Assembly: GCF_000003605.2 (NCBI RefSeq)
Contig: NW_003152255.1
Coordinates: forward strand, 278,305-340,577
Direction: 5' to 3'
Source of the DNA: Saccoglossus kowalevskii
Taxonomy: Eukaryota > Hemichordata > Enteropneusta > Harrimaniidae
Length of the DNA stretch: 62,273 nt
The translations under genes were made by a program, and so were the position numbers. Shown here piece by piece: positions 46,077 through 58,960 of this stretch (the first letter of the stretch is position 1; each line of letters opens with the position of its first letter). Below the pieces are notes generated by a model that ran no database searches, had not been told where the DNA came from, and worked only from the letters and a program-made list of their open reading frames with translations.

Positions 46077-49021
46077 TCGCTTGCCGCTACCGACCTCTCG
46101 TATAGCTGTAAAAACGTCTCCCTGGCCAATGTCAATTGCGTACCAGTCTACAACAATCCCTCCGTTTCACCTCTGAACTTTTATGCTCACATATTTTGGT
46201 GGTGTGGTCGCCATGTTGGATCACTTATGGCAAAATTTGCATGTTTTGAGGCAATCTCTTTCCCATAGGTCTTTGCGCTTTACGTAACGCGCATCTAACT
46301 GTGCCGAGTTTGGTTTTGAGGTTGGCTGGTTCCCGCCTCAAGTGTCATAGCGTATCAAACCACAAGAGGCCGGTAACTAGTAATGAATCCGGCATTCTGA
46401 TTGGTCCGTCACTTTCTCGTTGCTTGTTCTATTTCCCTTGGTTACCTGACGGCAGCGCTTACGCTCGTGGCCGTTCAGGGGTTTCCCTTTTACTTTCGAA
46501 AGTTGGGTGAATAACAAACTGTTTCTTTTGTTATAAATTTTCACAAAAACAGCGAGGAATGTCAGAAACATCTTAAATGTGTAAATCTAAGCAGGCAGTA
46601 TGTTTGAGCATGGCTTTATTGTAGTATTATTGACATGTTTACGCAGAACGGAACTTGGAATGTTTTCAAATGACGTCACTCAGTCACGTGCCTTCCGGCC
46701 GGGAATCAGCGAAGTTTTGAGGTAGTCCAAAACGAGTTTTACGACAAGTCGGCGCTTTGCGACAATATGAGTCGGCAAGTTCCGGACAGAAAACCGATCT
46801 GTGGAGACTCGTCGTAGGAGATTTTTTTTTTTTTTTTTTTGAGAACAGGCGACAACTAATGCGCGCGCGGATGTCATCCATAAAATTAAATCGGTGTAGC
46901 CTTACTGAATTCACGGAACTAAATATGTGAATGTATGGCATTGCATCATAAATGAAACGCGCACGTCAAAATCCAGATTTTAAATAAATATATTAATGGC
47001 CCAATACTCTGAATGCATGCACGTCCCATGCAAAACGAATAACACTTTGCGGTGTAACCGAGACAGAACACTGAATACTCTATTCATTATAATATCGCGT
47101 GAAATAACACACAATGATGCAATATCCGGTAGTTTCAGTTCCTAGTAAGAGTAAACCCATATCATGACTGACTGACTCGGACGTGACTATTAGCTCAGTT
47201 GAATGGCTGAGCTTGAGTCATGAGTCACCATTCCCTAAAACGGTTTAATGTATTAGTTTAATCTATTGACGTCTTTACTCAAATCGACACAAACCCGCGT
47301 TGATTGTCCTGCAGAGGTTCCGTGAATTCACCAGGCAATAACAAAAGACAGTCGATTGTGCTAAATTATGCAAATTATTATGCGATTATGTAAAAAGTAA
47401 CTAATAGTCCTTTGCAATAATATATAATGACAGTACACATTTTACTTACGTTAGTTACGTAATTTGAAGGAAGTGTCGTCAATATTGTAAAATATCAGGA
47501 GGACGCATGGGAGTAGCAGGGAACAAATTTGAAGCGGATTTCCTCTTTAGTCGACGTCAGATTACGTCAGTTGAAATGGAAAGACATTGTTACATATAGG
47601 CTTTTCATGGTAGACAAAAGGAATCATAGCGGCGTGGTTGAATTCTCGTTGATTACACAGCGAGATAGCTCTCATAACGTATGATGGGAGGTTCGAAGTA
47701 GCGTACCGTACCTCCATCGACGTCCTAATTTGACAACTATTATTGGCCCAGCCGATTAAAACACAGTGCAACAAAGGTTGATTTTATTACACAGCAATGG
47801 TCGACGTAATTGTTTTTTCACTGAATCGGTCTGTACGGCGCCGGCGTTGTAGCTTTACTGATAGCTTGTAGTCCCAATATTGATTCTCCCCTGAAGTGTT
47901 TTCTGACAAAATATTCACAAATGTTTGTCATCACTTAATTTGCCTAATTTCGAATTAAATCTATTCACATTTCGCGCTTACTATCAACAAATGTTCAGTG
48001 CACCAACACGATCAATTAAGCTTTTCACATTCTCGACGTTTCAAAACCTGCGCGTTTGAACAAATCGCTGTATCGCCATTGTGATAGTACAGATCATGCC
48101 CTGTGTGGTTTATTACGCACTGCGTGTAAACAACCGTGTGTCCACGTGATTTGCGCACACTCGTAATTACATTAATTATAAGGCTCAATTTCAACCGCAA
48201 ATACCCATGGATGCGAAGGTTGCATCAAATACTTATTTTAGTTCCATGGTCAAATTGATCGCAAACGTTTATTTTTAGCCGGCCTTAAATGCCACATCTC
48301 TGTTTGAGTAGAATACATTTGCTGTTTGTCAATAAAACTACGTCTTTCAAGGCTTCTCAAAATGTTGCCACAAAAAAAGGCATGGCAGGCCGGCCATTGC
48401 AAATTTAGGAGTTAATAATTGCTGATTAATTGATTTATATACTATTAATATTCGAAAAATAAATTAATGTAAGCGCGATATAAATACATGTATAAGCAGT
48501 GCCATGTTGAAACACACCGTAACCTAACAATAATTATAACAATTTGTTTTGACTGGCTACCACACTTTTGCAATTACATGTCAGACAGTGCCAGGCTTTT
48601 TCGTTTACTCCAAACCGATCGAGATTGCATTCAACACTGGAGGTAATATAACTATGTAATAACACAGTCCCTATATAGAGGGACTGTGGTAATAACTAGC
48701 GGATAACAACTACCAGGTGGTACTTTATTACGGTACACAATGCCTGTTACAGCTGTCCTGTGTCAATTACACCCCTGCTTTGTTGCTACCAACTACGCAA
48801 ATATGACGGGCGAAAAGTCGCGAGGTAGAAGCGGTCCCGCACGTGTCGCCGCAGTTATAATACACGGAAATGAACAAACATTGATGCTAATATTAATAAT
48901 ATTATTATGTATTAATAAGTAGGGTGCTGCTCTTTATTGACCCCCATTCTGAATAAGGCGGCAAATGATAATCTTGTTGACGTTAAAATTCACAATATGC
49001 TTGGTTAGACTTAGTTCCTGT
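46077..49021. other. intergenic, GC-richer patch then AT-rich DNA
   Basis: The first ~500 bp after the gap is GC-richer than its surroundings and may be the end of a transposable element whose body is in the gap. A T-run lies at about 46821-46838. No supported gene follows. Confidence 0.4.
48663..48688. repeat. perfect 10-bp inverted repeat (hairpin)
   Basis: CACAGTCCCT and AGGGACTGTG flank a 6-nt ATATAG loop, with TAATAAC on both sides as a short direct repeat. No associated gene. Confidence 0.7.
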
Positions 49022-49138
49022 TTCCTGCGCATGTGCATACTGTTAGGTTGTTACCACCACGTCGTTATCAATTAACAACTGTGCGGGGATCACTTGCTCT
49101 ACAAATACAGTAGACTAATTGGGTTGTTCCGTAGTACG
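49022..49138 (+). promoter_or_regulatory. candidate promoter and 5' exon of receptor 2
   Basis: An NRF1-like TGCGCATGTGCA (about 49027-49038) is followed 100 bp later by a strong donor, TACG|GTGAGT (49138/49139). A good acceptor (TTTTTACTATTTCATTCACAG) ends at 49321. The pair would remove a 183-bp intron in the 5' UTR of receptor 2. Inferred from splice signals only. Confidence 0.4.
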
Positions 49139-49321
49139 GTGAGTATGTACAGAGAGATGCTGCGTCTCCAAAGTTGATCCCTATATTTAGTGAGTCGGTC
49201 GGCACAATCGCCGTATCATCAGATAGACACACCTTCCACTTGATACAATCGGCGTCTCAATCTACTTGTATCGACACCAGAAATAATACACTGCTCTCTG
49301 TTTTTACTATTTCATTCACAG

Positions 49322-49715
49322 ATCGTTAAGGTGGTCCAGCCTGGACGCGATAACACTGAGATGGGGGTCACGGTCACCAACGCGGAGGTTGATGTAGCGT
49401 GGGGTTAGTATATACGACCATTATCGAACAGATCTGAGAGTGGTTCACCGTGTGGTCGTTACACGAGTATATACATTTCCGACCTAAGGCCAACAAACAG
49501 TGTTAAATCAGACCGCGACAGCAGTTTACTTAGGAACGCCACTGCAATACGGGCATTAGAATCACCAGTAATAGCGTTAGCGTACCTTAACTTCAGAAAG
49601 TGTTTGTAAGCCTGTCACGTTACGACGCAGGGTAATGTCATCGCAGTTGTGATCACGTCATCTACACTGAGGGGTGTTTGCATCGATACGTGGTATCAGA
49701 CGACAACGTGAATTT
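49322..49715 (+). other. 5' untranslated part of the receptor-2 exon
   Basis: Begins after the acceptor at 49321 and runs to the ATG at 49716. The frame is open a short way upstream, but begins with GTG and has no ATG. Confidence 0.4.
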
Positions 49716-51620
49716 ATGTCATCGACGTCGACGATGTACAATGCCTCCGCTAACTGGTCGAGCGACGAACCACCGACGGAGTACGAGTTACCGGTTTCGC
49801 CGTACAGCTTACCCGTAAAAGTTGTGTTACTCATCTTGTCCATAGCGATAACCGCCGCAGCAATTGTCGGAAATGCCCTGATTATTACGGCTTTCTTTAC
49901 AACGCCTCGACTGCGAAGACTGACAAATTATTTTTACGTAAGTTTGGCTATAACTGACCTAACCGCGGGGATACTTGTCATGCCGTATATGGTCTCGTAC
50001 ACAATTCTTTTTTACTGGAAATTTGGAAAACCGTTTTGCGTCTTCTGGTTGTGTGTCGACATGTTCGTGTATTCGTCATCAGTATACCACATGTGTGTTA
50101 TATGCCTGGATCGTTTTCTTGCCATAAGGTTTCCATTTATGTACCGTATCAGGCGAACACGTAAACTGGTGATCACACTTCTTATTACAGCGTGGGCCTT
50201 GGGGCTGGCTTTCGAAGTTCCTGTCACGATTTTGTACGAACACATTGCCGGGGAAAGTGTGATCGCTTATGAAGAGGAGTGCGACGTAGAATGGGTGGAG
50301 AATGCGCCGGTGACGATCGTCAGTTTTATTGTTACAGTGATTATCCCATTTTTATTCACCCTTATACTTTACGTGCATATTTTCGTGACGATTCGTCGAA
50401 GTCATCGCTATTCAATAACTACAGAAAGCCAAACAAACACAGCGGACAAAAAGGAAGCGGGGCGTTTGAAAAGCTCCACGTTATTTGCCTGTATGAGACT
50501 GAGGCCACGCTTTGATCGTAACAGAACTGAAAGTGATCAGGACAAAAGCGTAGCTGACCAGAACGCCGAGTCCATTCAGGTCACTAAAACCAAGAACGAA
50601 CGTGCACAATATACTGGATTTAATTTCAGCTTGTGCAAGCGATTGCGAAATATCTGTTGTTTTCATTGGAAACATCATAGTTACAACTTAAATGAATCGT
50701 TTACAACGAACCCGCTCAATACACAGAAACACAAGGTGATCATGGTTGGCTTCCAACAGAGAGCGTTAACTGACATTTCCGAGGTGCAATCAGAAGGCCG
50801 ACTGAGAAGTCTCGGAATGAATTCGACTACTGTCGATTTCAGTACTTACAACGAGCACACGACTGACACGGAAAAGGATGTTTCACACGTTTTTCCATCG
50901 CGGTACACGGACCAACACAGTGATATTAATAAGAACACTAATTCAATATTAGAAAACTCCTATTCATATGTAAATAAGGGAATGACAATTGAATTAGAAG
51001 ATGTATCTATCACAAATATACCGTTTATACATAATAAAACAAAAGGCACCAATACTAGACCAATCAATGAAAAGGACGAAACGGTGTCTCACTATGAACA
51101 GGAAGCCAGAAAAAATAAGTCTTTTGAGACTAGACGGACAGAAGAACAAATAATCACCACCACGAGAGTAAATAAAACAATGAAAAAGAAAGAGATCAAC
51201 GGGAATGAAAACTACAATTGCGAAAAAGATGCTAATCGGCGTAGAAGCAAAGAATCCCTGATGGCAAAACAAAAAGCCAAAGAGAGACGGGCAGCCGCCA
51301 CTCTAGGCATTTTACTAGGGGTATTTCTCATCACATGGTTGCCATGGAAAATAACGACAATAGCCGACTCATTTGCGCAAAAGTATCTTTTCCCAGATCT
51401 GTGGTATGAATTCGCCATCTGGTTGCAATATTCTAATTCAATGATTAATCCATTTCTATATATATTCCGGGACAAACACTTTCGAATTGCCGTTAGGGGA
51501 ATAATTTGTCGATTTTTATGTCGGAAACATGTTGGTCAAAACTCTAGCTCTAGTTCAGGGCAAATAAATTCTCGCCGCCCAGCGATAAGCCACGTGTATG
51601 TCACAACCAGCGAATTTTAA
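49716..51620 (+). CDS. aminergic-type class A GPCR 2, large third loop
   Basis: 634 aa from ATG 49716. The short N-terminus has two sequons (NAS, NWS). Key residues: C3.25 (108), D3.32 (115), DRF (132-134), ECL2 Cys in ECDVEW (189), S5.42/T5.46/P5.50 (203/207/211), TWLPW (540-544), K6.52 (545), Y7.43 (572) and NPFLY from 578. ICL3 spans about 230-523, very long and rich in Asn, Thr and Lys. TM6-TM7 is almost the same as in receptor 1 (shared GILLGVFLITWLPWKITTI and AIWLQYSNSMINPFLY), so the two are tandem paralogues. The ICL3s are diverged, but both keep a basic/aromatic island ending SYDL or SYNL. Like receptor 1 it recalls muscarinic and H3-like receptors in ICL2, but Trp6.51-Lys6.52 leaves the ligand open. 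The coding region is one exon. Confidence 0.9.
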   Translation: MSSTSTMYNASANWSSDEPPTEYELPVSPYSLPVKVVLLILSIAITAAAIVGNALIITAFFTTPRLRRLTNYFYVSLAITDLTAGILVMPYMVSYTILFYWKFGKPFCVFWLCVDMFVYSSSVYHMCVICLDRFLAIRFPFMYRIRRTRKLVITLLITAWALGLAFEVPVTILYEHIAGESVIAYEEECDVEWVENAPVTIVSFIVTVIIPFLFTLILYVHIFVTIRRSHRYSITTESQTNTADKKEAGRLKSSTLFACMRLRPRFDRNRTESDQDKSVADQNAESIQVTKTKNERAQYTGFNFSLCKRLRNICCFHWKHHSYNLNESFTTNPLNTQKHKVIMVGFQQRALTDISEVQSEGRLRSLGMNSTTVDFSTYNEHTTDTEKDVSHVFPSRYTDQHSDINKNTNSILENSYSYVNKGMTIELEDVSITNIPFIHNKTKGTNTRPINEKDETVSHYEQEARKNKSFETRRTEEQIITTTRVNKTMKKKEINGNENYNCEKDANRRRSKESLMAKQKAKERRAAATLGILLGVFLITWLPWKITTIADSFAQKYLFPDLWYEFAIWLQYSNSMINPFLYIFRDKHFRIAVRGIICRFLCRKHVGQNSSSSSGQINSRRPAISHVYVTTSEF

Positions 51621-51731
51621 GTCGGGTCTGATTTGTTTTGAAACAGAGTTGAGCATATTGTATAAAATTACATTATTTTCTACCGGTGGATAATATATAC
51701 ACATATTTGCCCGATATTTATTTAAGAAATA

Positions 51732-51855
51732 TTAAAAGGCGATAGTCGTCATCCAGCGCGCGTTGGGATTGTGTGTAAATGTATTTGCACGCATTGTGCT
51801 CGTCAAATGGAATCCATGCGAAGCGCGACGAGGAGCGACGACCACCGCCCTTTAA
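51732..51855 (+). mobile_element. TTAA MITE-like element, diverged copy 6
   Basis: TTAA to TTAA, 124 bp. Left end AAAGGCGATAGTCGTCATCC, right end CGACGACCACCGCCCTTTAA, with a CAGCGCGCGTTGGGATTG block and a TTTGCACGCATTGTGCTCG core matching the family. It lies 112 bp after the receptor-2 stop codon. Confidence 0.75.
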
Positions 51856-54800
51856 TCATGCTTTATTTGATAATGTCATTAAAGTTTCGATAACCAAGGT
51901 AACTTATATGTCGTATGTTTTATATATTAGTATTTATTAATATCATGAATTTGGATTCCCCCCATTATATTCCAGTTTGTAGCTTTATAAATAAATATTA
52001 CATTTAAATGTGCGACATCGCAATCGTGATGAAAAAAATATTAGTCTCTCTTTTTTCCGCCCCTTTCCTTGTTCACACATTGCATTCGCAACTTGAGCAA
52101 TGTCCCAGATATGTCGCCTGCAACGCAACTCAATTCCGAATCTCGCTTCTACAATGATGCACACGACTGAATACACGCCGTTTTGCGTCACGTGTTGCCC
52201 AGTCAGGAAAACACACGATACCTATAGCAACGGGAAATGAAATCATGCAGTGGACGGCTTATCTCACTTGCAAACGAGTGTCACGGTACATTCGAGATAA
52301 TAACTAATATATTAGTTTTCTGTATATTAAAAAAAGATATATTTATGTATGCTTTAAAAATTAATATGATAATAACTAGACCAAAACTAGACCATTTTTC
52401 TTAATATAGAATTACTAAAAATATACTGAAAGCTATTTGTCTGGCAGACACTCTGGCGTGACCAGGTTAAATTTAGATATTAGTACCGCCTTACCGTTGA
52501 GTCAAGGAGCGGCAATTCGAAAGATTAACCACAGACTGGAGACAACTTGATTTAACACAACATAGACATAAACTGACTCTTTGAATAGCGTAACATTGAC
52601 CTACACACTTCACCGTGACATCCAATCATGTGTTTATAATACATAGACAAACTACCTCAACTTAACTAGTGTGTTCTCGTTCGACACAGAGACGCCCACG
52701 GGGGTGCGTGACAGGAATTCCACTTCAATAGGCGTACCGAGTGAAACAAACTGAGACATAAGCGATGTTTGCGATCTACATTGTTGTACGGTCGGTGGTA
52801 CCTACATAGCACCATGTAAATACACAGTAAACTTTTTATAAACACTGTATAATAAAGCGTAAGGATGCTCACTGGGGCGTAGGAATCAACACGTAAACCG
52901 TATAAACTCCCCTGGGTGGTTACAACCCGGTGAGACATCTCAGAGATAATCGTGCACGTAACAGCGACTTTTTTTTTATCACAGGGTCTATCTATTGAAC
53001 ATATGAAGTAAAGAAAAGACTCGCTCTAGTTGGTCTGGAAATTGTACCGCGACACCCCCCACTATCTTAATGACATTCTGGATCGTCACCACACATAAAT
53101 ATTCGGAAATATGTAATTCAACAGACAATTGAACACCTTTAATGACGAATATATTATCTGTATGCATGTTATTAAGAAGTAATTAAGTACGAGTCCGAAT
53201 AACATACAGTGACAATATGAAAAAAATATAAAAGACAAAACTAGTACATAATATTATTCGGCCTAATATCCTGAAGTTCAAAAACAAAACAAAAAAAACG
53301 TGTCATAAACACGCACGTTCTCCTCATTAAAACACTCATGATTTTTAAAATACCTATACTAACTATAAAACTGCGCCAGCAATATAACATAGCTAGAAAT
53401 AATGTAGAACACATATACCATATAAATCACATTCACATGCGTACGACGTCATCACGATTCGGCGAAATAATGTCACGGACCCTTATGTTTGAACCTATTA
53501 TGTTTCCATCAGATTGCAACATATGCGCCCATAATGCCAATTTTAATCAGCCCGCTCTGCTGTGAATAATAACAATAAAGGTCAAACGAGTTAAGTTGAC
53601 ATTTTAAATTATACACACGTCTGTGTTTAACAAACCCAAAGTAAACACCAGAAATATACTGCGTAATAAATGGTAGCAGGATAGTTTTTTTTGCATGGAA
53701 AATGTAAACACCTATTATCAGAATAAATTTTACAAGAAACCATATAATCTATATATGTTTGGAAAGCCCTTGACTTGTACTTTTCTATTATTAATATTTT
53801 GTGAACATTGTGTTTGTTTTAGCGTCACGTGATTCTGAAAATCGGCGCGGCTGATAATTAACTAACGTGAATACATTTTAAAATATCAGCTCTACGGTCA
53901 TGCATAGGTCAAAAACTTTACACTGTTTTGAAGCAAGGGTAATGAAGTTTAAATCCGTATTTCTATTTTTTACATTAAGTTTTTTTTCCTCTCCGAAAAT
54001 CAAAAATTTCAAGCCCGTTTTTTGGTGTTGAAGTTAGTGTATATCGGGGGTTTGCGCGAGGTTTGTGAAAATACGCGATAGAATTTCGCAAAAATGTAAA
54101 TACGGATACGAAGCCAACATATTCGAGAGTACGAAAAGCTAAACGGCGACATCGTAGCGCTACTCACTGAAACGCCATTTAAAATTAGGTCAACGGTAAT
54201 TTCCAGAAACCGAACACCGAGAAATCGGCACTTTTATGATTTTAAACTTCAATCGACGTTAACTCAAGTTTTACCAGCAAAATTTATATGGGCTAATAGT
54301 AAATAAATTACTTTGAAGGTTGTTTTCAAGAAAAATCATGAATCAACATTTATATCTGTAAAAAAACAGTATTTTTTGACGGTTTTCTTTCACGTTATGG
54401 AGTTTTGAGACGGTCTGTGCTGATAACGAACGGTTACGTCATTCATTACAGCTAGGATTATTTATGCAAAGTAGGCGGTTCTGTGCAGCTATTATTATAA
54501 ATTATAAATTACTAAGCTATACCGAGAATATGATATCAAACAACAACTAGAAATCGCCCAGAGAGCGCAGACATCGACCAAGCAGCTCAACTCCTCACAC
54601 AATGTGACTTCAAGTTAAAATCTAAAATAACGCATCTACATTAATTGTATTTACATTATTAGATTCGTTGATCATGAAAACTTATACACTTAGCATTTTT
54701 CAATCAACATACATTTAAACTGTATTTATCACCATTATTATTGATAGTGCCAGTATTTTTTAAAATATTTTTCGCGATGATATCAATGTCATGTAAATTA

Positions 54801-55492
54801 TTCTTGGATGAATAAAACATTTTATTATTACTATTATTATTTAAATATTTATCAGCAAAAAATATTTTTTTTTGCGTGATCTAGCTCTGTAACTATTGAA
54901 GATGCAACGACTCCGGGAGTTGACACATTCAGGCAACTTGGCCACACTTTGGTGTTAGTTACATTTGTCACCTAGCGTTTGTTATATATAGCGTTTGAGA
55001 ATCCATCGACGTGCTTATTTTTTCTGGTCTGGATCATAATATTCATAATTTTGCCAGGATTCTGAGAGAAACCTTGACATTTCCATAGAAATCATGGGAA
55101 TTCTATTTTGCATTTTGTTTTTGCCAAACGCACGCATTTATTATGGAGTTTTATATACATATACCAAATTGGGTCTATCTCTCAATGATAAAAATCATAA
55201 AAAACTTCCTAGATCAAGACGCTTATCCGGAACACTATATCAGAGCAATGCTTTTACAGCGTTTTCCGTAAGGCCGCTATCAGACAAACCAATTCAACGC
55301 TACAAAAAACACAATCTATTGTTGAGGTAAACATACTGACAATTCAGCACTTGTATAGGTGACAAAGGAGGTAAATTCGTGGCAACCAAATAAGCACTAA
55401 GCGAGTAGGAATTTGGAAATGCAGGTCAACATTTTAAACTAGTTCATGGTATTCACACCAACTGCATGCATGCATGTGGATTGCAATAGTCC
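51856..55492. other. intergenic, no gene seen
   Basis: AT-rich. No supported coding frame, RNA gene or repeat family in about 3.6 kb. Confidence 0.45.
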
Positions 55493-55769
55493 ATTTTCCG
55501 TTCACTGCGAGAATCACGAGTTATGCGTGAAATCGAACGTAAAAACAAGACAAACAAAAGTCATAGCGTCGTAGTGGCGTCAAACATCGCATGAGATTCG
55601 ACAAACGCGAATTTCCATGCTTAATAATGTGCTGTACACATTTGATGATAGACAATTTCGATTAAGTCAGACGATAAGAGTTACGAAATAAAGAAATTCG
55701 ATTTTTGTGGCAGACGTTCGACGCGCGTCTTTCATGCATCTCGCGAGATCTCGCAGTTGAACGGAAAAT
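55493..55769 (-). mobile_element. MITE-like element with ATTTTCCGTTC termini, copy B
   Basis: 277 bp. ATTTTCCGTTCACTGCGAGA at the left faces CTCGCAGTTGAACGGAAAAT at the right. The interior matches copy A (16648-16959) in reverse, including GTGCTGTACACATTTGATG. The flanks CAATAGT and ACTATTG extend the inverted symmetry by a further 7 bp. Confidence 0.75.
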
Positions 55770-56852
55770 CAACTATTGACTATGTGATTGACATGACCAT
55801 GCGACTATGCTAATCTACGACGAAACACGACAGTACGTTGCATATTATATCAATTCGTTCTATTTTTAAAGCACATTATTTACCAAACTGTCTGTTTTCA
55901 AACCCAGCATTTGTTGGATTTATCGCTTCGGAACAATACAAAAAATACATTAATATAAATAATTACAAAAATGTTATATATTATAAATTATATATTGTGC
56001 AATGAAACAACATTCATTGTGGTATTATGGTTTTCGATTGACCCCAAGTGATAAATTAGAATAATATAAATATATATTAATATAAATAAAGCGTGTGGGA
56101 AATATATACATTTAAACTATTGGTATTAAACTAGGAGTGTCACAATAGAAGGAGTGTTCGATGCCTTACAAAGCAACACAAGGTTTCTAGGTTCATGAGA
56201 CGTAGATCACTGTTAACAAAATAAAGAAGTGACCACCATGAGCCACTGACGTCTCAGCTGTGGTACCAGGTGTAAGGAGTAAGCATACTTTGCAGACCAG
56301 TCACAACCATCATAATTGGGGGTGGGGGGGGGTGATATTGTAATTCATGTCAAGTAATTCAAATATACACTTAGCAAGTCATAGAGAATTTATATAGAGT
56401 CGTAAATACGAATGCCATCTCGCATAATTTACTTGGCGTACAAGTCATATTTGGTAATTTATACTGTTTATATCTTCCAAAGAACTGTTTGAAGGTCTTA
56501 ACCAGTCTATTTTTCGAATAACCTTGCTCAAATAGCTGTGCAGTGAGCTATGTCTTACTTGAACATTATCTACATACCCTACAGTATCTTAAAAGTTTAG
56601 ACAAGTATTCACCATAAGTAAGAGCTTCAAGGACATTTTCAAAATCACCCGCATATCATTCAGCTGAGTGTGTAAAACCATTACATTTAATTTCAAGAAA
56701 CAGATCAAGGTATGAAGTTTAATGTTACAGATAGTTATTTTTTTTCAGAATAAATCAAGTAAAGATAAGTACTAGTCCTTGTTATTTACACTGTAAATCT
56801 TGTGAGCATTTTAATGTTATTCATTAAATGTTTTAATTGAAATGATATTGTT
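55770..56852. other. intergenic, no gene seen
   Basis: AT-rich. It contains a G-rich run at about 56320-56333. No coding frame supported. Confidence 0.45.
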
Positions 56853-58960
56853 GTATTTAAAAACACGTGTATTATATTATAAAACACCTTTACAAAACAG
56901 TAGTGTTTTAGAATTCTTAGAAAAGTGTTTTATAGAGTCATTACAACACACTTTGATAAAAAATAGGCACTCTGTAAACACACAAAAATACACTATTTTT
57001 CAAAATAAAACACTCAGTGCTTTACAGGGACATTATTGTGTCATTAAAGTGTTTATTGATTGGACATTTATGGAATAATGCATCCAACTTTTTGCAAACG
57101 TTATTGATAAAATTGAGTGAATATCTGGAGACTTGTAATTAAACATTATGATATACATGCGAACTAGACAATTAAATAAACGCATAATCGAGATGGTCAT
57201 GTATGTGGAAGAATTAATTACCAACCTATAAGTACAACCAGATATCGAGCAACGTGATGAATTACGAACCCCGTGTTCTAATGGATTGCTATACTCCGTA
57301 TTTGGTGAACGGTAGTTGTAGTTCCAATCACATCTGAGCATTCTCGACACGTGACTTAAACTTGTTTCTTGAATATTGTTCAGTTGTGTTCATGGGAGTA
57401 ACTAAACCACTTTTCTTCTAAATTGTTTTATTTTGAAGCATATCCTAAAACAAATACACATGCAATATTTCAAGGTAAAACATCGGACTATGCATGTTTT
57501 ATAAGTGTTTATGTATACGACATGTACACAAGTTTATATGAGTAGCTAAAACACTTTTCTTCCAAACTATTTTGAAGCACTTCTTAAAACACGTGCAATT
57601 TTGCAATCTAAAACACTCGACTATGAGTGTTCATATATAGGTCACTTTTGTATGCTGTCTACGGCATGCATCTATAACAGACACAATGCTTATTGTCGAC
57701 TGCCCACACACGTCACCATTGAATGCCAGAAGAATTCTCGTTAGGTAAATATAGTTTTAAAATACCACATTTTCCGTTTTAGGGCGATTGGTGAAAATAA
57801 GCAATCAAACCATTTGATGGACAGAAAAGAGAAAATGAATGAAATAGAGTACTTGCAATAGAGTACTTTTTTTCTAAAGAGCATGTTTAATTAATGATTT
57901 TTTATTTGGTTCACTATTTTTTGTTTTTCCCCAAGAATTTGAAGTACCCGAAGTAAGTGCCTTTAAGACAACAGTACCACATTGGACACCTTCATTTATG
58001 TCAGTGAGGAAAGGGTTTAATGATGTTATTGTTCGTTTCAGTTCATTACTCACCTGTTTTGAAGTGTCAATGTTCTCAATTATTGGACATTGTATCAGTA
58101 AACATACTCATTCAACACCACGTAAGTCAAGGACACTTGTCACATGTTTGATATTAATTTTTACATCAATTATATTTGTCTGTTTTTTTTCAATGTTATA
58201 CTCACAACTTACCTTATTAATGTTTATATTTAGGAATAAATACTTACTTGATTATGTGTTTTGTAAAAGTTTATCAGATGTTATGATTACTGTGCCGTAG
58301 TGCAAAGTGCTTGATCATGAAACGCATATATTGTGCTCATTAACACTTTCCAAAATGATGATATTGATTTTTTCACCATATTATCAGTGAAGAGGCATTT
58401 TGAAATGTGTATCTGTTACAATCGCTTGTTAATATTCAGTTTTGTGTTTTGTGTGAAAGCACTTTTCAAAGTGTTGCGATGGTAAACACTTTTTTCAAGA
58501 CATATTTCTGGTGGAAACACTGTGTATCTAGTGAAATCGCTTTTCAAAGAGTTGTGATAGTAAACACTTCATTAAAACACGTCCTCGGTTAAGACACTTT
58601 TATACGTGTCGTGATCATATACACGTGTGTGTATAGGAAAAACTCATTTGAAAGTGTTGCGATAATAAGCAAATTCAATACATGTGTTTTGTGAAAACAC
58701 TTTACGAAATGTATGTCTAGTAAAATCACTTTTAATAGTGTTGTGATAATAAGCACTTTTCAATACATGTTCCTTGCGGAAACACTTTACAAAATGTGTG
58801 TCTATTAAAATCACTTTTAAAAGTGTTGTGATAATAAGCACTAGTTATACATGTTCGTTTGGAAACACTTGCAAATATTGCAATAAAACACTGACTGCAA
58901 GTGTTTTAATCATATACACTTTTCGTAATTTAAGTGTTTTTAAAGTGGGACAAGCTGAGA
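56853..58960. repeat. AAAACACT/AGTGTTTT repeat domain
   Basis: AAAACACT and its complement occur dozens of times over ~2 kb, often facing each other. Larger units are visible: two ~142-bp copies beginning GTAACTAAACCAC / GTAGCTAAAACAC (about 57400 and 57542), and at about 58440-58860 copies with GTGTTGTGATAATAAGCACT, ATACATGTT and GAAAACACTTTAC at a period of about 55-115 bp. Frames through it have no domain. The origin is unknown; a decayed tandem array is likely. Confidence 0.65.
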
